64,000 bases of DNA from positions 1,364,001 to 1,428,000 of the forward strand of contig NZ_JAJMPA010000001.1 of assembly GCF_020991475.1 (NCBI RefSeq), written 5' to 3'. Positions within the stretch are counted from its first letter, which is position 1; every line of letters starts with the position of its first letter. Positions 17,532 to 26,826 of this stretch are shown here, in pieces. A program made the translations under genes and the position numbers. This DNA is from Pedobacter sp. MC2016-14 (GTDB lineage Bacteria; Bacteroidota; Bacteroidia; Sphingobacteriales; Sphingobacteriaceae). The notes under the pieces were generated by a model. That model worked only from the letters and a program-made list of their open reading frames with translations. It was not told the DNA's origin and did no database searches.

Positions 17532-20500
17532 TTAATTGAACAATTCCAGTAAATCCTTTTTGGAAAGGCGCTTCAGGATATCCGTATCTGTTTTAATTAA
17601 ATCGTTCACCAGTTCTTTTTTGGTCTCCTGCAGTTTCATGATTTTTTCTTCAATTGTATCAGGACAAATCAGACGTACAGCAACCACATTTTTCTGTTGC
17701 CCAATCCGGTAACTCCTGTCTATGGCCTGGTTCTCTACTGCGGGGTTCCACCACGGATCAACCAGGTAAACGTAATCTGCCTCTGTAAGGTTAAGCCCCA
17801 TTCCCCCGGCTTTCAAGCTGATTAAAAAGACCCGTATACCAGCATCGTCCTGGAAGGAGTTTACTACCCGTGCCCTGTTTTGCGTTTGCCCGGTCAGGTA
17901 CTCAAAAGCAATTCCACGGTGTCGTAGTTGTACCCTTATTAGATCCAGCATACCTACAAATTGCGAGAAAATAAGGATTTTGTGGTTTGGTGATTTGCTT
18001 TCAATTTGCTCCAGGAGTACCTCCATTTTTGACGAGGCATTGCCATAAAAACGATCATCTTTCAACAGCTCGGCAGAATTACATATTTGCCGCAGCCGGG
18101 TTATGCCCTGTAAGATGTGCATGCTGCTCTTTTTCAACTCATCTTCTAAAGTGCCCTCAATATAGTCTTTTATGTCCTGCACTTCGGCTTCATAAACCTC
18201 GCGCTGTTCCGTTCCCATTTCGCAATAAATAACCATCTCTGTCTTATCCGGAAGTTCTTTTGCCACCTGTTCTTTGGTGCGACGTAAGATAAAAGGACTG
18301 ATCTTTTTTTGAAGTTCCTTGGCAGGCCTGCTCTCTTTAAACTGATCAATGGGTACGGCATATAATTCTTTAAACTGTTGCCTGCTGCCCAATAAACCCG
18401 GACAAGCAAAAGAAAGCTGGCCATATAAATCGTAAGTACTGTTCTCTATAGGGGTCCCGGTAAGTACCACCCTGTTGCGCGATTGCAATAGACGAACCGA
18501 TTTATAGCGCTGTGAATCGGGGTTTTTAATGGTCTGTGATTCGTCTAAAAACACGTAGTTAAAACGGTATAATTTTAGAAAGCGAATATCTGCCAGTAAA
18601 GTTCCATAAGAAGTAAGCACAATTTCATAGGCGTCAAAGTCCTGGACATTCTTAATCCTGTCTGCACCATAAATGGTATGGATGCTAATGGAAGGTGCAA
18701 ACTTAGCAACTTCTGCCTGCCAGTTAAAAATAAGCGAAGCAGGAACTACAATCAGGTTTGTATTTTGGTGCCCCTTATTTCGCTGGCTCAAAATAAAAGC
18801 GATAATCTGGATGGTTTTCCCCAAGCCCATATCATCAGCTAAACAGGCGCCAAAGTTAAACCCATCCAGGAAATTAAGCCAGTTCAACCCCTCTTGCTGG
18901 TACCCTCTCAATTCTGCATTCAATCCTTCAGGTACTGGAACGGGTAAAATTTGTTCGGGCCCAGAAAGCTTACCCTGGTAAATAGCCAGTTGATCTTTTA
19001 CAGATTCGTCCAGCAAATGCTCATCATACAACTCGGCAATACTGTTGTAATTTATTTTATGGGTATGCAAACTGTCTTCCACCAATTCAGCAGCATTAAA
19101 ATAATCCGTAAATTTTCTCATCCATTCGTCAGGCAAAATGCCCATAGTACCATCGTCGAGCTTTATAAATTTGCTTTTATTACGAATAGATTTGTGCAGG
19201 TGTTTTAAAGAAATCGCTTCTCCATTGTAGGCTACTTTAACCGAAGTTTCAAACCAGTCTATGCCACTGATCACCTTAATAGAAATAGTGGGTTTATGCT
19301 GGCTCAGATTATTATTGTTGAGCTTGTTAAAGCCCATTACGATAATTCCCTTGCTCCTCCATGCCTCAAAGGCATTTAAAAACCATTCGGGTTCTAAAAA
19401 ATGATTTCGGTGCATATAAAAGTAGTCAGCCGTAATACCATCTGCTAGTTGTTCCTCAAAATAAGGGTGCTGTTTGGCAATATTACCTATAAAATGCAAT
19501 TCCTCCTCCTCATTACGGCGCAGGGTAAACGTTGTTCCGTACTTATCTTTTGCAATGATTTGCTTTTTAGAAAGTATAGGGATTTCTGTATTGCTGTACC
19601 GTATCACCGGTGTTAAAAGCACAAAATCTTCTGATTCGGAAAGGTAAATGAGTTGTTCATTCTCCAGGTCAAATCCTTGCTCTTCTTTTTGCGTTTTGGT
19701 AGCCGGTTTTAAATAAGCATAATTGATCTTTATCTTTTCTTCCAGGTTAGAAAGTATGGTGGTGTAAAATTCATCGAACTTAGACTGATGAACGAGCATT
19801 TTGTCGTAATGCTTTTTAAAAAAATCTATTGCCCTTAAAAAATCAGGATTGTCTATCAGATGCCAGTTGCGGTCCAGCTGAATAAAATAATGATGTTTTA
19901 CCTGCAAATCTTCCAGAGGATAAGATTCCCCCTCCAGTAACAGTTTTCCAGAAACTTCGTAAAATTCCCCCCGTTGGTTTACCGATAGGATTAAATCTAT
20001 TCCAAGAATCTTAAGCTTAATGGGTACAATGGAATTTGCGTTAATGTTGGCTGATATCTCTGCATCATGTGTATATATGTCCAAGCCCAAAGGGTTCTTT
20101 GCCAAGGCTTTTAAGCCCTCCAGGTCAGAACTTGAGGCTTCTGCATTATAGTTGTTTTGAAATTTTAGCACGCCACTTAGAAACTTCAGTTCCGAAGTAT
20201 TCTCTGCTTTCCAAATCAGGTCTGAAGGATCCACTGCAGTTAAAGGATTTTTAACCTTGCCATCCTTAGTTTCTACCGCCTGGTACAAACCGATTGTTAG
20301 ATGACTATAATATCGGTGCTGACTAAACACAACAATCGTTTTTACGCCTTTTTTAAGCAGGCCATTTATAGGCAGCAAACCATCGCTGTTAGTAAACAGG
20401 GCTTGTCCCGCTTCTTCTTTTGTGTGCCTGTTTATCGCAAAAAGCTCTTTAACCTTCGGACTAATCAAGGTATCACTTTTATTATATTTCAACTCAAAAT

Positions 20501-20891
20501 GCAAATCCAGATCCGGCTCCACTTCCAGGCCATAATCTTTAGCAACTTGCTTCATTTTATCCCGCCTAAGCTTTGCATCAAAAAATACCCTCAGCTCATC
20601 ACGGTTCATGATGTTAAATAGCGCCTGCGCACTGTGGTCACAAAGTTTCTTGCTTTCCTGTCCGCAAGTACAGCTCATTACCAATGTTTGCCCTGCAAGC
20701 ACTACCGCAACGTCAAAAACTTTTGCCCCGGCAGAAGGTACCGGAAATAATGCTTTATTAAGCTCAATTGATTCGGGCTTCAAATCATAAAAGCCCTTAA
20801 CTCCCGTATCCACAGCATCCGCACAGTGTTTTAAGATAAAAATACCGTTCAGTAAAGAAGCTTTAAACTCGTGGATAATATAATCAGACAT
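17532..20891 (-). CDS. SWIM zinc-finger SNF2-family DEAD/DEAH helicase
   Basis: A 1,119-residue protein. A SWIM zinc finger (CTCGQESKKLCDH, pattern CxCx7CxH) lies at about 74-86. A long middle region leads to a C-terminal Swi2/Snf2 ATPase: motif I DDMGLGKTIQ, motif II LDESQ (DEAH box in variant form), motif III LTGTPIENS, motif V/VI region LKAGGMGLNLTEAD and QAIDRSYRIGQ. Such proteins translocate on DNA to remodel nucleoprotein complexes; the bacterial role is not defined. The frame runs 21 codons further upstream, but MSDYIIHEF is the better start. Confidence 0.88.
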   Translation of the reverse strand: MSDYIIHEFKASLLNGIFILKHCADAVDTGVKGFYDLKPESIELNKALFPVPSAGAKVFDVAVVLAGQTLVMSCTCGQESKKLCDHSAQALFNIMNRDELRVFFDAKLRRDKMKQVAKDYGLEVEPDLDLHFELKYNKSDTLISPKVKELFAINRHTKEEAGQALFTNSDGLLPINGLLKKGVKTIVVFSQHRYYSHLTIGLYQAVETKDGKVKNPLTAVDPSDLIWKAENTSELKFLSGVLKFQNNYNAEASSSDLEGLKALAKNPLGLDIYTHDAEISANINANSIVPIKLKILGIDLILSVNQRGEFYEVSGKLLLEGESYPLEDLQVKHHYFIQLDRNWHLIDNPDFLRAIDFFKKHYDKMLVHQSKFDEFYTTILSNLEEKIKINYAYLKPATKTQKEEQGFDLENEQLIYLSESEDFVLLTPVIRYSNTEIPILSKKQIIAKDKYGTTFTLRRNEEEELHFIGNIAKQHPYFEEQLADGITADYFYMHRNHFLEPEWFLNAFEAWRSKGIIVMGFNKLNNNNLSQHKPTISIKVISGIDWFETSVKVAYNGEAISLKHLHKSIRNKSKFIKLDDGTMGILPDEWMRKFTDYFNAAELVEDSLHTHKINYNSIAELYDEHLLDESVKDQLAIYQGKLSGPEQILPVPVPEGLNAELRGYQQEGLNWLNFLDGFNFGACLADDMGLGKTIQIIAFILSQRNKGHQNTNLIVVPASLIFNWQAEVAKFAPSISIHTIYGADRIKNVQDFDAYEIVLTSYGTLLADIRFLKLYRFNYVFLDESQTIKNPDSQRYKSVRLLQSRNRVVLTGTPIENSTYDLYGQLSFACPGLLGSRQQFKELYAVPIDQFKESRPAKELQKKISPFILRRTKEQVAKELPDKTEMVIYCEMGTEQREVYEAEVQDIKDYIEGTLEDELKKSSMHILQGITRLRQICNSAELLKDDRFYGNASSKMEVLLEQIESKSPNHKILIFSQFVGMLDLIRVQLRHRGIAFEYLTGQTQNRARVVNSFQDDAGIRVFLISLKAGGMGLNLTEADYVYLVDPWWNPAVENQAIDRSYRIGQQKNVVAVRLICPDTIEEKIMKLQETKKELVNDLIKTDTDILKRLSKKDLLELFN

Positions 20892-21050
20892 TAAATAAGA
20901 TAGATGCAGTTTCAAATATACGAGATTCAGCTTCATTCTAAAACCGATATCCATTACTGAATTTGCGAAGTGGAGCCGTAATAACTTGTCTCAGTTATGG
21001 ATGTGGTTTAGGCATAAAAGGTTAAGGTTTGTTAAATAGTTGTCTTCAGA

Positions 21051-21081
21051 TTGGCAGCGGAGCCTTTAGCTTGTACTTTTG
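21051..21081 (+). promoter_or_regulatory. Promoter of the DUF4251 gene
   Basis: TTG at 21051-21053 and TACTTTTG at 21074-21081, separated by 20 bp, match the Bacteroidota -33/-7 pattern. The ATG at 21087 is only 5 bp beyond the -7 box, so the mRNA would be leaderless or nearly so. Confidence 0.5.
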
Positions 21082-21086
21082 GGCAT

Positions 21087-21592
21087 ATGCTTTTACGATC
21101 TTTCCAATTCACTGTTTTTTTAGCATTGCTCATCAACGTCTGCCTTGCACAAGATGAGCTTCCTGCCAAGGAAACGACATCCAATAAAATTTACTTCGAA
21201 TTTAAGCCAGTATCAGGAGTGATTATCAAGGCGGGTGCAAAGGATACTGCATTTTATGATCTGGATGAAGCACTGGGGTTCCACCAAAATATGCTTCGTT
21301 TTATTGTCGCGTAACCAAAGATAGCATCGCAGTTTCTTTACCTTATGCCAATGCATCTTTTTCCCGCTCAGTAAACCGGGAGCACCCGGGAATTAATTTC
21401 AGCTCCAGAATATACAGCTTTGATTTGCTTTCAGAAAGCGAAGACAACTATAAGATAACTGTTCAAACAAAAGACTTGGTTCTCAATAATTATGTGCTTA
21501 TTTTTATTGTTAAAGGAAGATCTGTATTTTGCATGGTAAAGAATAAAAGAATTGGAATGATCGGCTTTTTTGGTACACTAAAAAAGATTTGA
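21087..21592 (+). pseudogene. Frameshifted DUF4251-family secreted protein
   Basis: The first frame starts with a signal peptide (MLLRSFQFTVFLALLINVCLAQ) and stops at 21312-21314. From about 21302 the next frame continues the same protein: YCRVTKDSIAVSLPYANASF, then SFDLLSESEDNYKITVQTKD, ending at 21592. The combined product has DUF4251 order and length (about 170 residues). One T missing from the TTTT run at 21299-21302 would explain the break, so it is either a recent inactivating deletion or a sequencing error. DUF4251 proteins are Bacteroidota periplasmic proteins without a known role. Confidence 0.75.
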
Positions 21593-21648
21593 TACACTCG
21601 TTTTTATGCTAAGGACTTAGTTATTATCGTTCATCAAGACTTAAACCT

Positions 21649-21656
21649 TACCTTTG
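21649..21656 (+). promoter_or_regulatory. -7 element directly before hemW
   Basis: TACCTTTG is an exact TAnnTTTG match four bases before the ATG at 21661, which implies a leaderless message. No convincing -33 TTTG is seen at the usual distance. Confidence 0.4.
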
Positions 21657-21660
21657 CCAA

Positions 21661-22800
21661 ATGTCTGGCATCTATATCCACATCCCTTTTTGTAAAAAAG
21701 CATGTACCTATTGCGATTTTCACTTTAGTACCTCACTAAAGTATGCTGCGGAGATGACGGATGCCATTTGTAAAGAGCTTATCTTAAAAAAGGATAGAAT
21801 TACAGATCAGGTGGGCACAATTTACTTCGGTGGTGGAACACCATCTGTATTGCCATCGCCATATCTGAATAAAATATTTGATACCCTTACCCAACATTTT
21901 TCCATTGCCTCTGATGCGGAGATTACCATAGAAACTAATCCTGATGATCTGGACGCAAAGAAAATAGGAGAGTTGCGACAGATGCCTGTCAACAGGTTTA
22001 GCATCGGTACGCAATCCTTTTTTGATGAAGATCTGCGATGGATGAACCGCGCGCACAATTCTAATGAGGCAGAAGACTGTATTAAAAGGAGCCAGGATGC
22101 CGGTTTTGAAAACCTGAGTATAGATTTGATTTATGGCTACTCCTTACTGACCAATGAAAAATGGTTAAAGAACATTCAAAAAGCCATAGAACTGCAAACC
22201 CCGCATATTTCTGCTTACTCCCTAACGGTAGAGCCAAAAACCATACTGGCCAGTAACATTAAAAGAGGAAAAGACATCCCCATTAACGATGAGCAAAGTG
22301 CAGATCAGTTTCAAACGCTGATTGCAAAACTTACAGGAGCCGGCTTCGAACATTATGAAATCTCTAACTTAAGCCTGCCAGGAAAATATGCTGTGCACAA
22401 TACCAACTATTGGAGAGGTATACCTTATCTTGGGATAGGTCCATCAGCACATGGTTTTGATGGAACAAACCGCTATCATAATGTTGCAAATAATGCACTT
22501 TATTTGCAACAATTGGATAATGGTAAACTGGCAGAGACGGTGGAAGAGTTGAGTAATCTGGATCGTTTCAACGAATATATTATGACTTCGTTGCGCACCA
22601 TGTGGGGTACAGACCTCTACAAAATTGCAGAAACTTATGGCAAAACTTATCTGGAAGAAACTTTGTACAACAGTAAAACCTTTATTGAACGCAATTGGTT
22701 AATTTGCCAAAATGATAAACTTACCCTAACCCAGGAAGGGAAGCTTTTTGCAGATCACATCGCTTCAGAGTTGTTTCTTATTGAAGATCGTGAGCACTAA
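21661..22800 (+). CDS. hemW: Radical-SAM heme chaperone HemW
   Basis: A 379-residue radical-SAM protein. The cluster motif is CKKACTYC within YIHIPFCKKACTYCDFH, followed by YFGGGTPS and the SIGTQSF stretch. The extra cysteine right after CxxxCxxC that oxygen-independent coproporphyrinogen oxidase HemN has (CxxxCxxCxC) is absent (CDFHF), and the length fits HemW, which binds haem and delivers it to target enzymes. The 3' end overlaps the convergent uvrC gene by 23 bp. Confidence 0.9.
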   Translation: MSGIYIHIPFCKKACTYCDFHFSTSLKYAAEMTDAICKELILKKDRITDQVGTIYFGGGTPSVLPSPYLNKIFDTLTQHFSIASDAEITIETNPDDLDAKKIGELRQMPVNRFSIGTQSFFDEDLRWMNRAHNSNEAEDCIKRSQDAGFENLSIDLIYGYSLLTNEKWLKNIQKAIELQTPHISAYSLTVEPKTILASNIKRGKDIPINDEQSADQFQTLIAKLTGAGFEHYEISNLSLPGKYAVHNTNYWRGIPYLGIGPSAHGFDGTNRYHNVANNALYLQQLDNGKLAETVEELSNLDRFNEYIMTSLRTMWGTDLYKIAETYGKTYLEETLYNSKTFIERNWLICQNDKLTLTQEGKLFADHIASELFLIEDREH

Positions 22801-24586
22801 AATGTGCTAGCAGTGTTTTTACCTGCGCCTTATTTAATATTTGCATCAGCTCTTGTTCTGTAGCTTCTTTAATTTTCTTAACCGATTTGAAATGGCGCAG
22901 TAATTTATCTGCCGTAGTTTTGCCAATGCCAGCAATGTCTTCCAATTCCGTTTTAAGCGTCCCTTGATCCCGTTTCTTCCTGTGGAAGGTAATTCCAAAC
23001 CTGTGTGCTTCATCACGCAATTGCTGAATTACCTTCAGCGTTTCTGACTTCTTATCCAGATACAAAGGATAACTATCCCCAGGGTAAAACAATTCTTCCA
23101 GCCTTTTTGCAATCCCAATCACTGTAAGCTGTTTGTCAATCCCCAATAATTTTAAGCTCTTCATAGCAGAAGAAAGCTGCCCTTTGCCACCATCAATGAT
23201 CACAAGTTGAGGTAATGGCTGGTCCTCTTCCAGCATACGCTTATAACGACGGTAAACAGCTTCCTCCATGGTGGCAAAATCATTTGGCCCTTCAACAGTT
23301 TTAACGTTAAAATGCCGGTAGTCTTTTTTAGAAGGTTTGGCGTCCTTAAAAACCACAATAGCCGATACAGGGTATTTTCCCTGAAAGTTAGAGTTGTCAA
23401 AACACTCAATATGCTGCGGCAGTTTGGTTAAGCGTAAGTCCTTTTGCATTTGAGTAAGGATACGTTCAGAACGCAAATCAGGATTGAGCTTTTCGTATTG
23501 GTTTAGCTTTTCCTTTCTAAAAAACAAGACGTTTTTTTGCGATAAATCAAGGAGGCTCTTTTTTTCACCTAATTTAGGTACGGTAAATTTTAGTGTAGGA
23601 TCGGTCAGGGTAATTTCAAATGGAACAATGATCTCTTTAGAAGTACTGTTAAATCTGGTCCTGAATTCAGTAATGGCTATCGTTAACAGTTCCTCATCAG
23701 TTTCGTCCAGCCGTTTTTTGATTTCTATAGTTTGCGTTTGGATGATGCTTCCGTTCATGATTTTCAAGTAATTCACAAAGGCATAGCGGTCATCAGAGGC
23801 AATACTTACCACATCTACATTGGTAATAGAGCTGTTTACAACGGTAGATTTACTTTGGTATTTTTCCAGTACAAGTAACTTGCGCTGATACTGGTGGGCA
23901 TGTTCAAAATTAAGCTCCTCGGCAGCAGTTTTAATTACCTGTTTTACCTCCCGGATCACATTACCGATTTTGCCGTTTAGGATATCTTTAATTTCTTCAA
24001 TATTATGATCGTAATCATTCAAACTCTGATAAGCCTGACATGGTCCCTTGCAATTACCAATCTGGTATTCCAGGCATACCTTAAATTTACCTTCCGCAAT
24101 ATTTTTCGGTAAAAGAGGTAGGTTACAGGTACGCAATGGATAAGTTTCCTTAATGAGGTCCAGAATGGTGTGCATCATGCCTACAGAAGCATAGGGCCCA
24201 AAATAAGTTGAACCGTCTTTAACCAGTTTACGTGTCCAGTATAGACGTGGAAAAGGTTCTTTTTTAATGATAATCCAGGGATAAGTTTTATCATCCTTGA
24301 GCATGATGTTGTAACGTGGCTGATGTTTTTTAATCAGGCTGTTTTCCAATAGCCAGGCATCAATCTCGGTATCAACAATGGTAAAGGTGATTTTCCTGAT
24401 TTTAGAAACCAGTACCCTGGTTTTGCCATTCATCTGATTGTCCTGGTTAAAATAAGATCCAACCCGATTACGAAGGCTTTTTGCCTTACCAATATAAATC
24501 AGCGTATCATCGGCGTCCCAGAACTGGTATACACCAGGATTCTGCGGAACATCGGCCAATGCCTTTTTATAGTCGAACGCACTCAT
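22778..24586 (-). CDS. uvrC: Excinuclease ABC subunit C
   Basis: A 602-residue UvrC with the full domain order: GIY-YIG nuclease (NPGVYQFWDADDTLIYIGKA) near residues 15-45, a Cys-containing region (CLEYQIGNCKGPC) near 170, the UVR segment near 205-240, the RNaseH-like nuclease (ECFDNSNFQGKYPVSAIVVF) and C-terminal helix-hairpin-helix (LEDIAGIGKTTADKLLRHF). It makes both incisions in nucleotide excision repair. It is the third gene of a porW-PBP1A-uvrC run, 12 bp after the PBP gene. Confidence 0.96.
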   Translation of the reverse strand: MSAFDYKKALADVPQNPGVYQFWDADDTLIYIGKAKSLRNRVGSYFNQDNQMNGKTRVLVSKIRKITFTIVDTEIDAWLLENSLIKKHQPRYNIMLKDDKTYPWIIIKKEPFPRLYWTRKLVKDGSTYFGPYASVGMMHTILDLIKETYPLRTCNLPLLPKNIAEGKFKVCLEYQIGNCKGPCQAYQSLNDYDHNIEEIKDILNGKIGNVIREVKQVIKTAAEELNFEHAHQYQRKLLVLEKYQSKSTVVNSSITNVDVVSIASDDRYAFVNYLKIMNGSIIQTQTIEIKKRLDETDEELLTIAITEFRTRFNSTSKEIIVPFEITLTDPTLKFTVPKLGEKKSLLDLSQKNVLFFRKEKLNQYEKLNPDLRSERILTQMQKDLRLTKLPQHIECFDNSNFQGKYPVSAIVVFKDAKPSKKDYRHFNVKTVEGPNDFATMEEAVYRRYKRMLEEDQPLPQLVIIDGGKGQLSSAMKSLKLLGIDKQLTVIGIAKRLEELFYPGDSYPLYLDKKSETLKVIQQLRDEAHRFGITFHRKKRDQGTLKTELEDIAGIGKTTADKLLRHFKSVKKIKEATEQELMQILNKAQVKTLLAHFSAHDLQ

Positions 24587-24598
24587 TTAAACCTGGGA

Positions 24599-26824
24599 TT
24601 AAAACCCTAACTTCTGGTCCAGTTCTGTAGTATCCTGTTGCTGCTGTTGGTACTTGTCACAATCGTAAACAATAGAAGTTCCGTTTTTAGGTGCTTCAAA
24701 ATCGCCTTTGCTGATCTTAATTTTCGGATTGGCATAGACCCTTTTCATAAAACCAGCAAATATTGGAAGGGCCATATTGGCACCTGCTCCTTCACCGGTA
24801 CTTAAAAAGTGGAATGCACGGTCTTCGCAACCGGTCCAAACACCAGCAACCAACTGAGGGGTTATGCCCATAAACCAACCATCAGAGTTATTCTGGGTAG
24901 TTCCTGTTTTTCCGCCAACCGGGGTGCGGATTCCATATTTATAACTTAAGCGGGAAGCCGTACCATTTTTTACTACACCTTCCAGCATTCTGGTCATGAT
25001 GTACGCAACATCTTCACTCATGGCCGATACCACTCTTGGCTTCTTATCATACAAAACCACCCCGTTTTTGTCCTCAATGCGCATAATATAAGTTGGCTCT
25101 GTCCAAATTCCTTTATTGGCAAATACGCCATAAGCTCCAACCATATCAAAAATACTGGCATCAAAAGAGCCCAGACAAATGGAAGGGTAGGCGGGTACTT
25201 CTGATGTAATGCCCATCTTCTTTGCGAGGGTTGCTACAGCAGTAGGGCCTACTTGTTTCATTAAATAGGCTACCACATAGTTTTGCGAATAGGCCAGGGC
25301 TTTTTGTAAAGTAATAGGCCCCGGAATGGTTCCTGATGAAGCAGGTGTGTATGGCGGACTGCCCGGCACTTCAATGGTAACCGGTTCATTAGCCACTGTA
25401 AAACAAGGAGAATAATCATTCTCAATAGCTACAGCATAGGTAAAAGGTTTAGCTGTTGATCCTACCTGACGTTTTCCCATTTTAACCTGGTCATATTTAA
25501 AATGTTCAAAGTTAATACCACCAACCCAGGCTTTAATGAAACCAGTTTGCGGATCCATTGCCATCATTGCGTTACGCAATAACATTTTGTAATATTTTAC
25601 CGAGTCAATAGGTTTCATTAGCGTATCTACGTTACCCTTCCAGGTAAAAATAGACATCTCGGTAGGGGTATTAAAATCAGCTTTAATTTCCTCTTCAGAT
25701 TTACCCTGTGCTTCAAGTTCCTTATAGCGGTCAGACCGTTTTACACCTTGCGCAATCTGTAGTTCTTTTCCTTTGTAAGGATTCCGGCCTTTCCAGCTGG
25801 CATTAAACTGCTGTTGCAGGGTTTTCATATATTCCTTTTGTGCAGCTTCAGCATATACCTGCATGTCGTAGTCAATAGTTGTAATTACTCTTAGCCCATC
25901 TCTGTCCAGGTCATAAGGTGTCCCATCAGCTTTTAGAATAGAGTGCTCCTGAAAAATATGCTTAATGTCAGCCTTCAAAACTGTCCTGAAATAAGGCGCA
26001 ATTCCTTCATTAACAGTCGCGGCATTAAACTTTAACCCCAGGGGTTTTCCTTGCTCCTGGTCAAATTGCTCTTGTGTAATGGCTTCAGACTTTACCATCA
26101 TGGCCATTACGGTATTTCTCCGTGTTAAAGAACGCTCTGGGTTTCGGGTAGGAGAGTAACGGGTAATCCCTTTCTGCAAACCAACCAAAGTGGCCGCTTG
26201 CGTTAGGTTTAAACGATCTGGTGTGGTATTAAAATAAACCCTTGCAGCAGATTTAATACCATAAGCCTGGTTTCCAAAATCTACCGTATTCAGGTACATG
26301 GTGATAATCTCTTCCTTTGTATAGTTACGCTCCAGTTTTACCGCAATAATCCATTCCTGAAATTTTTGTAACAAGCGTTTTAAAAAATTCTTTTGTCTGC
26401 CTTCTTCAGAAAACATGTTCAATGCCAGCTGTTGGGTAATGGTACTCCCACCTTGCTTTTTGCCAATAAGGTTATAGAATAAAATGGTAAAAGTTCTTCT
26501 AAAGTCTATACCAGAATGATCCATAAATCTGGCATCTTCAGTAGAGATTAAGGCATCAATTACATTTTTTGAAATCTGCGGATAGGTAACGTTAGATCTG
26601 TTTTGGATAAAATAGGTTCCTAATGGTCGTCCGTCTTCACAAAGAATTTCGGTAGCCTGATTACTTTTAGGATGCTCTATATAATGAAAAGATGGCAGTT
26701 GACCAAAAAGACCAAAGCCTACGGCAATTATAAAGAGGGCAAAACATACAATGCCTCCAATCAATACCTTCCAGAGTAGTAGGTTGTATCGTTTTATATC
26801 GGCTGGTAAAAGTGGCTGGCTCAT
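24599..26824 (-). CDS. Class A penicillin-binding protein (PBP1A type)
   Basis: A 741-residue bifunctional peptidoglycan synthase. An N-terminal membrane helix at about 18-42 is followed by the GT51 glycosyltransferase (EDARFMDHSGID with the catalytic Glu, and GGSTITQQLALNMF) and the transpeptidase with active-site GSTAKPFTY (SxxK), SQN and GKTGTT (KTG). It polymerises and cross-links peptidoglycan. It begins 2 bp after the PorW-type gene, so coexpression of cell-wall synthesis and the T9SS factor is likely. Confidence 0.93.
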   Translation of the reverse strand: MSQPLLPADIKRYNLLLWKVLIGGIVCFALFIIAVGFGLFGQLPSFHYIEHPKSNQATEILCEDGRPLGTYFIQNRSNVTYPQISKNVIDALISTEDARFMDHSGIDFRRTFTILFYNLIGKKQGGSTITQQLALNMFSEEGRQKNFLKRLLQKFQEWIIAVKLERNYTKEEIITMYLNTVDFGNQAYGIKSAARVYFNTTPDRLNLTQAATLVGLQKGITRYSPTRNPERSLTRRNTVMAMMVKSEAITQEQFDQEQGKPLGLKFNAATVNEGIAPYFRTVLKADIKHIFQEHSILKADGTPYDLDRDGLRVITTIDYDMQVYAEAAQKEYMKTLQQQFNASWKGRNPYKGKELQIAQGVKRSDRYKELEAQGKSEEEIKADFNTPTEMSIFTWKGNVDTLMKPIDSVKYYKMLLRNAMMAMDPQTGFIKAWVGGINFEHFKYDQVKMGKRQVGSTAKPFTYAVAIENDYSPCFTVANEPVTIEVPGSPPYTPASSGTIPGPITLQKALAYSQNYVVAYLMKQVGPTAVATLAKKMGITSEVPAYPSICLGSFDASIFDMVGAYGVFANKGIWTEPTYIMRIEDKNGVVLYDKKPRVVSAMSEDVAYIMTRMLEGVVKNGTASRLSYKYGIRTPVGGKTGTTQNNSDGWFMGITPQLVAGVWTGCEDRAFHFLSTGEGAGANMALPIFAGFMKRVYANPKIKISKGDFEAPKNGTSIVYDCDKYQQQQQDTTELDQKLGF

Positions 26825-26826
26825 TA

